The notes beneath the pieces are model-generated. The model was given only the letters and a program-made list of their open reading frames with translations, searched no databases and was not told where the DNA came from. From Planococcus sp. A6 (GTDB lineage: Bacteria; Bacillota; Bacilli; Bacillales_A; Planococcaceae), in contig NZ_JAPEHT010000023.1 in NCBI RefSeq assembly GCF_028823615.1, positions 1 to 34,788 of the forward strand: a stretch of 34,788 nucleotides of DNA, given 5' to 3'. Positions 15,976 through 22,855 of the stretch are shown piece after piece. Numbering within the stretch: the first letter of the stretch is position 1; each line of letters opens with the position of its first letter. The position numbers were made by a program, and so were the translations under genes.

Positions 15976-16332
15976 ATGAAAATTACTATGGAGATGAGCA
16001 AAAAAGCGTATCCGATAGCAAAGAAAGTATTTTCAGGACAGCTGACAAGAAATGATGGGAAGATTGAAATCAACAGAGAATCAGGCATGAACGAAGGGTC
16101 TGCACAAGCATATATTACGATTTTCCTAGCCATGATGGGTGGGGAAGAATACAAACGGGCGTTTAATAACGAGACAAACAGGTTTTTACTGAAGAGCATT
16201 CGAAAAGATTATGGGGAACAACACTTCATAAGCGCACTGGACGCTGCACAAAAGCATATAAATTATTATTCCACACTTAAAAAAGGGAATTTAACCGGCT
16301 TGCAGAATATTGTAGACGAGTTAAGACCGTAA
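15976..16332 (+). CDS. small protein resembling the helical module that precedes HNH nuclease domains
   Basis: A 118-residue, mostly helical protein. The pattern AYPIAKKVFSGQLTR, then ESGMNEGSAQAYI, FLAMMGG-x-x-Y, IRKDYG and ALDAAQKHINYY recalls an N-terminal module that in other bacteria sits in front of HNH or other nuclease domains; this is recollection, not a search result. Here no nuclease domain follows: the stop at 16332 is eight bases before repeat element F. It may be a free-standing domain, an immunity or adaptor partner, or the remnant of a longer gene. AAGGGGGAG lies five bases before the ATG. It is divergent from the GIY-YIG gene, so the two may work together. Confidence 0.7.
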   Translation: MKITMEMSKKAYPIAKKVFSGQLTRNDGKIEINRESGMNEGSAQAYITIFLAMMGGEEYKRAFNNETNRFLLKSIRKDYGEQHFISALDAAQKHINYYSTLKKGNLTGLQNIVDELRP

Positions 16333-16340
16333 TCAGTGCT

Positions 16341-16426
16341 GTCCCTGTGCGCGACACAATTCGGCCAGCCGAAACCGCGGTGTGACAGGATTGGGGTATG
16401 AAAACGTCCCTGTGCACCACACAATT
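16341..16426 (+). repeat. paired 21-bp dispersed repeat, element F
   Basis: Copies at 16341-16361 (N3 = GCG) and 16406-16426 (N3 = ACC) match GTCCCTGTGC-N3-ACACAATT exactly at 65-bp spacing, with the same N3 pair as element D. The middle ends GGGGTATGAAAAC. It lies between convergent 3' ends. Confidence 0.9.
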
Positions 16427-16469
16427 ATTCCAAACAAAAAGGATCAACTCCGCGCTTGCCTTTTCTCAT

Positions 16470-17597
16470 TCATTCTCCGAAAATCTCTTCAGAAACTTCA
16501 ACGATGTACCGCAGTTTGTCCCATTGCTGATCTTCGGTGAGGATATTGCCGTGATGGGTCGAAGCGAATCCGCATTGCGGGCTGATGCATAGCTGCTCGA
16601 GCGGCACGTGTTTAGCGGCTTCTGCGACGCGTGCTTTGATTGCTTCTTTGTCTTCAAGTTCGCCGTTCTTCGATGTGAAGACGCCGAGCACGACTCTTGG
16701 CCCACCGTTTGGAATGTGCTCAAGTGGTTGGAAGCTGCCGGAGCGGTCGTCGTCGTATTCAAGGAAGAAGCCGTCGACTTTTTCTTTGGCGAACAAAGTC
16801 GGCGCAATCAATGCGTAGCTGCCTTCAAATGCCCAGTCGGATTGGTAATTGCCGCGGCACAGGTGAGTCGTCACAGCGAGGTCTTGTGGTTTGCCTTCCA
16901 GCACGCCGTTTGCGACGCGAAGCGCCAAGTCGATCAAATAGTCGCGATTATACTTACCGTCGTTGAACGGGATGTCCGGAGAAGACAGCCCAGCAATATA
17001 GACATCGTCGATTTGGATATAGCGCGCGCCGGCGTCATAGAACGCTTGGAAGGCGTCGCGGTAAGTTTGAATGACGTCTTTCGCGTAGTCTTCCAGGTCC
17101 GGATAGATGGCTTCATCGCGGATGCCTTGATTGAAAAATTGGTTCGGGCTTGGAATCGTCAATTTCGGCACCGCTCGGCCATGGACGATTTCCTTGAATT
17201 CGATGAAATCGCTGATGAATGGGTGGTTTTCATTGAATGAAATCTTGCCGATGTTGCGGACGTCGTAAGCTTCGGTTTCGACGTTTTTGAACTGATAGCC
17301 TTTTTCTGGTGTGTAACCTTCAAAGCCGTTAATATGCGCCATGAAATCGGTATGCCAGAACGTGCGGCGGAATTCGCCGTCCGTCACCGCCTTCAGTCCG
17401 ACTTCGATTTGCTTGTCGACGATGCGCTTGATTTCCGTCGTCTCGATTTCCCGCAGCTGTTCTGATGTGATGGTGCCTTCTTTAAACTGGTTGCGGGCTT
17501 CGTGAATGCTGTCGGGGCGCAGAAGGCTTCCGACGTGATCCGCCTTGAATGGGGCGGTTGTTAGTTTTGGGTTTGTTTGAATCGTTGAATGAGTCAT
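16470..17597 (-). CDS. MetE C-domain-like methyltransferase (YxjG/YxjH type)
   Basis: A 375-residue homologue of the catalytic half of cobalamin-independent methionine synthase. It probably transfers a methyl group to homocysteine in methionine salvage or synthesis. Seen: FKADHVGSLLRP at the N-terminus, VTDGEFRRTFWHTDFM, IQIDDVY, the zinc-ligand region TTHLCRGNYQ with His-x-Cys, and the distal cysteine in ISPQCGFAS. The length agrees with the B. subtilis YxjG/YxjH proteins, which are also S-box controlled (recalled). The frame extends upstream to 17732, but those codons run through the riboswitch and terminator; the ATG at 17597 follows AGAAGGAA. Expression should rise when S-adenosylmethionine is scarce. 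Confidence 0.9.
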   Translation of the reverse strand: MTHSTIQTNPKLTTAPFKADHVGSLLRPDSIHEARNQFKEGTITSEQLREIETTEIKRIVDKQIEVGLKAVTDGEFRRTFWHTDFMAHINGFEGYTPEKGYQFKNVETEAYDVRNIGKISFNENHPFISDFIEFKEIVHGRAVPKLTIPSPNQFFNQGIRDEAIYPDLEDYAKDVIQTYRDAFQAFYDAGARYIQIDDVYIAGLSSPDIPFNDGKYNRDYLIDLALRVANGVLEGKPQDLAVTTHLCRGNYQSDWAFEGSYALIAPTLFAKEKVDGFFLEYDDDRSGSFQPLEHIPNGGPRVVLGVFTSKNGELEDKEAIKARVAEAAKHVPLEQLCISPQCGFASTHHGNILTEDQQWDKLRYIVEVSEEIFGE

Positions 17598-17637
17598 GTG
17601 AAATTCCTTCTTTCTATTTTTAGTATGGGTGGTGGAA

Positions 17638-17679
17638 ATAAAAAACGGGGCTTTCTTCGAAAAGAAGAAAGCCCCGTTT
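17638..17679 (-). terminator. S-box expression-platform terminator
   Basis: A 16-bp perfect stem, AAACGGGGCTTTCTTC (17643-17658 on plus) with 17664-17679, around a 5-nt loop. On the minus strand it ends in TTTTTT just before the methyltransferase ribosome binding site, and is the off-state structure of the riboswitch. Confidence 0.92.
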
Positions 17680-17694
17680 ATGGAAAATGCATTC

Positions 17695-17800
17695 TTCTTA
17701 TCTTCTAGGCTTGCGCCTATTGGAATTAGCACCTTGTCCTGAATCAGGGCGGTTGCTGAGACTTCACAGGGCCAAATCCCTCCGTCTCTCTTGATAAGAA
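17695..17800 (-). promoter_or_regulatory. SAM-I (S-box) riboswitch aptamer
   Basis: The minus strand reads TTCTTATCAAGAGAGACGGA then GGGATTTGGCCCTGTGAAGT and CTCAGCAACC, the conserved S-box core. The outer P1 helix closes with GATAAGAA (complement of 17695-17702). It precedes a terminator and the MetE-like gene, so SAM binding should cause premature termination. Confidence 0.95.
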
Positions 17801-18092
17801 ATCGATTATTAAGTTAATTGCTGGTTGATGTGGTTCACCTTAAAACAAATTCTAAAAAAAAGCAAGGGAAGATTGAAAAATATTTCCAATATTTTGTTTG
17901 TTAACCCCTAAGGCACGCTAAATTAACGTTATCCGTCTTATACAGTGCTAATAACTTATTGCCGTAATGACTGATGATTATCAAATAAAATTGTAACTTT
18001 TATTCAAATATATATTTCTAAATAACTAATTATCGCGTTTAAATTGTGATAAAATCGTTATAAAAAACCAATGAGTGAAAAGAGGGAATAAT
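17801..18092. other. A/T-rich divergent promoter region
   Basis: This region must carry the promoters of the S-box transcript (minus) and of the secreted-protein gene (plus). It is A/T-rich with several -10-like strings (for example GATAAA near 18048 and TTATAA near 18058), but no hexamer pair stands out. No gene is seen. Confidence 0.4.
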
Positions 18093-18992
18093 TTGAAAAT
18101 CCATGCAAGAAAATCCATGGTTTTAGCCATGGCAACTTCTATGTTATTGATGGGAACGGCAGGCAATGTTTCGGCCCAAGAGTCTGCAGGAGACGCCAAA
18201 ACGCAAACGCACGAATCCTATCCGCAACAAGATGCCAAGTATTCAAAGAAAGTCGTAAAAGCTGTCAGTGAAGTATTGGAAATGAATGCCGAATCTGCTG
18301 AACTCGAAACGACTCTAAGCCAGCTGCCGAAAATAAAAGTATTGGAGTACTATTTAGCCTCGCTTGGCAAAAAGCTAAAGGGCAACGAAATTCGCCGAGC
18401 GGTGGATGAGGTATTTGACATCGATTTGGACTATGTATCAAAAAATGACTATGGCAGCAAACTTTCGATTTATCCAGCGCCTGTTATGGAATCTTTGCGT
18501 GCATCGCTGAAGGAAGAATCTGCTTCTACGGAAAAGGACGAACGCATCATGAAGATGTCTAAAAATGAAGTGATGGACCGCTATATCAAAGAACAAGCTT
18601 ATGTGCTAAGTGCAGCGGAAACGAGTTTGTTGATCAACCAAATTTTTGGAGTGAATCTGATAGGGATTTCGAGTTTGGAAGGAAAGCAGCTTGCCATCAG
18701 TTCGAAGGGACAATGGATCGTGAAAAGCGACCGTGATTTGTTCATTTTGGAATCCAGCCTTGATGATGTAGATGTATCGATTTATGCGGGGCCTTATCTT
18801 CAGGAATTGACAGAAGGCAGCGAATTGCCTGCCTCTTTAATTGCCAAATTGACGGAACTAGGTTTTACGTATCAAGAAAAAGAGCAGCTTCTCTACTATA
18901 AAAACCCTACTGGTGAATCAGTTCCAGATGCGTTTAAAGGCCAATTGATTGGGATCTTGTTGGGCACAATTGCGCAAGAGTATGCAAGATAG
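18093..18992 (+). CDS. secreted protein of unknown function
   Basis: About 299 residues; the family is not recognised. It begins with a typical signal peptide (LKIHARKSMV, then hydrophobic LAMATSMLLMGTAG, likely cleavage after VSA-Q). The mature part is mixed, with many charged residues and two similar-looking segments: EVLEMNAESAELETTLSQL with LEYYLASLGKKLKGNEI, and MDRYIKEQAYVLSAAETSLL with INQIFGVNL. This hints at an internal duplication around a four-residue VFDIDL / IFGVNL strand. The chosen start is the TTG at 18093, six bases after GAGGG; a GTG at 18075 in the same frame has no ribosome binding site. It is probably extracellular or wall-associated. Confidence 0.75.
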   Translation: MKIHARKSMVLAMATSMLLMGTAGNVSAQESAGDAKTQTHESYPQQDAKYSKKVVKAVSEVLEMNAESAELETTLSQLPKIKVLEYYLASLGKKLKGNEIRRAVDEVFDIDLDYVSKNDYGSKLSIYPAPVMESLRASLKEESASTEKDERIMKMSKNEVMDRYIKEQAYVLSAAETSLLINQIFGVNLIGISSLEGKQLAISSKGQWIVKSDRDLFILESSLDDVDVSIYAGPYLQELTEGSELPASLIAKLTELGFTYQEKEQLLYYKNPTGESVPDAFKGQLIGILLGTIAQEYAR

Positions 18993-19387
18993 CAAGATGT
19001 AGCATTGAAGAATTCATAAAAATACAATGAACCCTACAGTTGCCCCTTCGGCGATTAAAGAGTTTGTTGTATTTTTATTTTGTGATTTTTAGTTCTTCCT
19101 TATATTTTTCTGCTATTTAGCCAGTTTTTAAGTGAATTTGACGCATCAACTTGACTGCAGTTTTTTAAATTAATTGAACAATAGGGATTGAACTGAAAAT
19201 TTTTAATGAAATAGTGGAATAAAAGTCGAAAATAACCATTTGAGCTATACTTTTGTACGGTAATATATAGTAGATGAGTAAACTTGAAAATCGAAGTTCT
19301 TGAAATTTATTAAAAATCTGGTAAATAAACTGTCTTGTTTTGTCACCCTCTGCAGTGGCGAGCGAGTTGGTATTGGAGGTTTGACCT
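18993..19387. other. non-coding spacer with terminator and candidate promoter
   Basis: It contains the terminator at 19018-19076. At 19240-19269 lies a candidate promoter for the c-di-GMP gene: TTGAGC, an 18-bp spacer, TATATA. Nothing else was seen; no gene is supported in this A/T-rich stretch. Confidence 0.5.
19018..19076 (+). terminator. probable terminator of the secreted-protein gene
   Basis: AAAAATACAA (19018-19027) pairs with TTGTATTTTT (19067-19076), closing a 39-nt loop. It is followed by ATTTTG. The stem is A/T-rich and therefore weaker than the others in the window. Confidence 0.55.
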
Positions 19388-22183
19388 ATGGGAAAAAATC
19401 AAACAAGATACTCACGCTTGGCACATATCACAAAATTAATCAATACGAACCTGGAACTGCGCCCTTTGCTTGAACAAGTGGTCATGGCCATTTCAGAAGA
19501 AGTTGTGCGCTGTGATTCGGTCGGCATCTATTTGCCCCAGGACGATGGAAGCTTCCGTGGTTATGTCGGAAAACCGGAAGTCATCAACGGCATTACGCTC
19601 GATATGCATGTAGTGGATACAGACTATGATTTATTGGCAAAAGAAGTAATTGAAACCCAGCAAACCATTTACATTCCAAATACCGCCAATGATCCGCGCC
19701 CTGATCCACGGGCTGTCGCCGGCTTCGGGATCAAGTCTTTACTGGCGCTCCCGATTTCTTATGAAGGCGAGTTGTTCGGGCTGGTGTTCTTGTTCGATTA
19801 CGGGATTCCCATGGAGTTGACAGCCGATGAAATTCAAACAGTAGAAGCTTATGTCAATATGGCTGGAGTGGCCATTAGGAATGTGAATAATTTAAAACGT
19901 AAAGAAAGCCTTTTGACTGAGAAGCAGATGCTCTTGGACTTGACGCGGGATTTGTCGATGAGTTCATCGATGCCTGATGTGATGGGGATTTGCCTTTCCT
20001 ATGCGGGTAGGGTATTGAAAAATGACAATATCGGAGTCCATTTATTGGATCCGGTGGCCGGCGCCAAATTGAAACCATCTCATTTAAGCGCTAAAAGTGA
20101 GTGGAATGAAAATGAATGGCTGGAAAGACACGAAGAAATGGCGTTCGACCCTTCAACAGATCGCGCATTTCAAGAAGTCATGCGCTCTAAAAAGCCTTTG
20201 TACATTCTGGATGTGGAAACAGACAGCCGGGTGAATCAGGAAGTGTGCCAAACATTCGGCATCGAACGGATGCTGTTTCTCCCGTTCGTCACGATGGGGG
20301 AAATCCTGGGGGCTATGGTGCTCGTGAGTTTCGACAAAACGGAAGCGGTTTTTAGTGAATCCAATATTGATCTCGCGCAATCCGTCGCTGAAGCTACGGC
20401 TTCAACCTTATCCAATTTGTTGTATATGGAGAAGCAGGAGCTATTGATACAGGAAAGAACATCGGAGATACGAGTGAAAAATATCGAACTGAAACAAGTC
20501 ATTTCTCAATTGAAGAGTCTTGGACGGGAGAACGAATTGGTGTTAAGTTCGGTGGAAGAAGGGATTTTCGGACTTGATCTGGCAGGAAACATCACCTTTT
20601 GCAACCGGGCTGCAGAAGCGACATTGGGATATGCAAAAGGTGAGTTGATCGGGCAGTCCTATAGCATGATCTTGAATAAAGACATCGTGTTATCGACAGC
20701 GTCGTTTGCTTCTAACCAGGATTTAAAGTTCCGAAAAAAGAACGGGCTCGATTTCTCTGTTGAATATGTGGTGTCCTCTGTAAAAGAGGAAGGGAAAATT
20801 ATCGGCGAAGTCGTCACGTTCCGGGACATTACGAAAAGAAAGCAATTGGAAAAGGAAATTACCCACCTCGCTTATTATGACCATTTGACGGATTTGCCGA
20901 ACCGGACCTTATTGGATTATTTTTTAAAGCAGGAAATCGAAAAGGCGAAACTGGCCGGACAGAAGTTAGCTGTCTTGTACTTGGATTTGGACCGCTTTAA
21001 AATCATCAACGACAGCTTGGGACACAGCTACGGGGATATTCTATTGAAAGACGTCGCCAATCGGATCAATCGCTATGTGCCGGATCAAGCATTCGTTTCG
21101 CGGCAAGGCGGAGATGAATTCACGGTTGTGTTGCCAGGTTTCGACAGTTTGACAGAATTAATGGATTTAGTAGGTAAGCTGGTGGACTCGTTTTCCGAGA
21201 CGTTTGTGCTGAAAGGAAACGAAGTGCATATCAAGGCCAGCATCGGCATCAGCATGTTTCCTGAAGATGGGGAATCAGCAGAGGTATTGATCAAAAATGC
21301 AGATGCTGCGATGTACAAATCGAAAGAAAAGTCCGGTACGTATTACCACTTTTTCAGAAGTGATATGAACACGCGGAACATGGACAGTATTTTTCTTGAG
21401 AATGCATTGTACAAAGCGTTGGAGAACGACGAATTGCTATTGCATTACCAACCGCAAGTGGATAGCCGAACCGGTTGGGTCATAGGGGCTGAAGCGTTAA
21501 TCCGATGGAAGCATCCGACTCGGGGAATGGTATCTCCGGCGGAGTTCATCCCAACAGCGGAAGCGACAGGCCTGATCGTGCCGATAGGAAAATGGGTGCT
21601 AGAAAGCGCATGCAAACAATTAAAAAAGTGGCACGATAGAGGGTACACCGAGTTGTCAATTTCGGTCAACTTGTCCGGAAGGCAGTTTGAAGAAGACAAT
21701 CTCGTTTCCATGATTGAAGACATCTTGGCAGAGACTGGCGCGTCCCCATCGTGTCTTCACATCGAATTGACCGAAAACCAGATTTTCAGGAATACCCACA
21801 TGACACTGGACAAAATGAGGGAGCTCAAAATGCTGGGCATCAAAATCGCCTTGGATGATTTCGGCACGGGGTATTCATCGTTAGGATATTTAAAAAACTT
21901 TCCGATCGATACCTTGAAAATAGACAGATCTTTCATGGTTGATATTTTAACCAATAAAAATAACGCTGCCATTACGAGCACGATTATTACGCTTGCGCAA
22001 AACCTGGATTTGAATGTCATTGCAGAGGGCGTTGAGACCAAAGAACAACTGGCGTTTTTGACGGCAAAAAATTGCTTTAGCATTCAAGGATATTATTACA
22101 GCAAACCATTGGAGGTGGGGGCGTTGGCCATGTTCATCGATCGGATTGCGCCCATCCATACCAGCGATTCTCGGTATTCATAA
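19388..22183 (+). CDS. GAF-GAF-PAS-GGDEF-EAL cyclic-di-GMP protein
   Basis: A 931-residue cytosolic signalling protein with both c-di-GMP synthesis and hydrolysis domains. Two GAF sensor domains (about 20-170 and 185-345) are followed by a charged helical linker (about 345-378) and a PAS domain (about 378-490, ending TFRDITKRKQLE). The GGDEF domain (about 495-660) begins YYDHLTDLPNR and carries a perfect GGDEF at 574-578. The EAL domain (about 670-925) carries E702-A-L, ELTENQ, DDFGTGYSSLGYL and IAEGVET. Both active sites look complete. The usual RxxD inhibitory site just before GGDEF is absent (PDQA in that place), so the cyclase may lack product inhibition. There is no membrane segment. GGAGG lies eight bases before the ATG. 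Single gene with its own terminator. Confidence 0.93.
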   Translation: MGKNQTRYSRLAHITKLINTNLELRPLLEQVVMAISEEVVRCDSVGIYLPQDDGSFRGYVGKPEVINGITLDMHVVDTDYDLLAKEVIETQQTIYIPNTANDPRPDPRAVAGFGIKSLLALPISYEGELFGLVFLFDYGIPMELTADEIQTVEAYVNMAGVAIRNVNNLKRKESLLTEKQMLLDLTRDLSMSSSMPDVMGICLSYAGRVLKNDNIGVHLLDPVAGAKLKPSHLSAKSEWNENEWLERHEEMAFDPSTDRAFQEVMRSKKPLYILDVETDSRVNQEVCQTFGIERMLFLPFVTMGEILGAMVLVSFDKTEAVFSESNIDLAQSVAEATASTLSNLLYMEKQELLIQERTSEIRVKNIELKQVISQLKSLGRENELVLSSVEEGIFGLDLAGNITFCNRAAEATLGYAKGELIGQSYSMILNKDIVLSTASFASNQDLKFRKKNGLDFSVEYVVSSVKEEGKIIGEVVTFRDITKRKQLEKEITHLAYYDHLTDLPNRTLLDYFLKQEIEKAKLAGQKLAVLYLDLDRFKIINDSLGHSYGDILLKDVANRINRYVPDQAFVSRQGGDEFTVVLPGFDSLTELMDLVGKLVDSFSETFVLKGNEVHIKASIGISMFPEDGESAEVLIKNADAAMYKSKEKSGTYYHFFRSDMNTRNMDSIFLENALYKALENDELLLHYQPQVDSRTGWVIGAEALIRWKHPTRGMVSPAEFIPTAEATGLIVPIGKWVLESACKQLKKWHDRGYTELSISVNLSGRQFEEDNLVSMIEDILAETGASPSCLHIELTENQIFRNTHMTLDKMRELKMLGIKIALDDFGTGYSSLGYLKNFPIDTLKIDRSFMVDILTNKNNAAITSTIITLAQNLDLNVIAEGVETKEQLAFLTAKNCFSIQGYYYSKPLEVGALAMFIDRIAPIHTSDSRYS

Positions 22184-22229
22184 ACCAGCACGAACATGTA
22201 CATTTCGGCTATTCGCCGGAATTTTTCCT

Positions 22230-22269
22230 AGCTCTGCCAGTATGGACTGGCAAGCTCAGAGCTTTTTTA
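22230..22269 (+). terminator. terminator of the GGDEF-EAL gene
   Basis: Outer stem AGCTCTG/CAGAGCT (22230-22236, 22257-22263) and inner stem CCAGT/ACTGG, followed by seven T. It is strong and correctly placed, 47 bp after the stop. Confidence 0.88.
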
Positions 22270-22342
22270 TGCACAGAGATCCGGTGCTTCAAAATTGACG
22301 GACTTGAGCAATCGGAGTAGCTTAAAGTCATTACAGCAGATA

Positions 22343-22356
22343 GTTCCATTTGGAAC
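22343..22356. promoter_or_regulatory. inverted repeat upstream of marR, candidate operator
   Basis: GTTCC-ATTT-GGAAC, a perfect 5-bp inverted repeat 26 bp before the marR start. Its position suits autoregulation of the marR-ABC operon. No -35/-10 pair was identified with confidence. Confidence 0.4.
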
Positions 22357-22381
22357 GATTGATAGAGAGGGGGAGCGCCAG

Positions 22382-22855
22382 ATGGAAGTGAAAAATGGCA
22401 CGGCTGGGTATATGCAGTTGCTGCTGTCCTTTGGGGAAGTGCAGAAAAACATACTGCGTCTCATCCAAAAATCGGCGACCGAGAAAGGGGTATCGATTCC
22501 ACAATATTCGATTTTGATGACGCTCTTCCGCTGCAGCGGTATGACGCAAAAGGCGATTGCAGAAAAGACATTCCTGCCGAAAAGCACTTTGAGCCAGGCC
22601 GTGGATGGGCTGGCCAAAGAAGGTTATGTCACCCGCCGGCCGATGGAATGCGACCGCCGCGAGATACGCCTAGAGCTTAGTGGCACAGGGCTTGCATTGG
22701 CTGAGCAGCTTCATCTGCAGGAAGGTGGGCTGCATCAGGCCTTCAAGGCGGCGAGCAGTCATTTGACCAATTCTCAAATCGAGGAGCTCGTCGCTGCACA
22801 CAAAAACATCTCTTCATATTTAAGCGAAGCGGAAATGGAGGGGGCAGTAAAATGA
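22382..22855 (+). CDS. MarR-family transcriptional regulator
   Basis: About 157 residues. A winged helix-turn-helix of the MarR type: SIPQYSILMTLF, the recognition helix region TQKAIAEKTFLPKSTLSQAVDGL (as TQKAIAEKTF plus LPKSTLSQAV), and the wing YVTRRPMECDRREIRLELS. Helices at both ends form the dimer interface. The frame is open upstream to 22295, but GAGGGGGAG six to eight bases before the ATG at 22382 marks the start. The stop overlaps the ATG of the next gene (ATGA), so it is translationally coupled to the exporter genes it probably represses. A ligand, perhaps an exported drug, would relieve repression. Confidence 0.9.
   Translation: MEVKNGTAGYMQLLLSFGEVQKNILRLIQKSATEKGVSIPQYSILMTLFRCSGMTQKAIAEKTFLPKSTLSQAVDGLAKEGYVTRRPMECDRREIRLELSGTGLALAEQLHLQEGGLHQAFKAASSHLTNSQIEELVAAHKNISSYLSEAEMEGAVK

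Noticed and set aside
9010-16426. CRISPR array
   Set aside because: Repeats come only in pairs separated by kilobases, the spacer-like middles are related to each other, and no cas genes are present.
17598-17732. Upstream extension of the MetE-like protein
   Set aside because: The 45 additional codons run through the SAM-I riboswitch and its terminator; the ATG at 17597 has the ribosome binding site.
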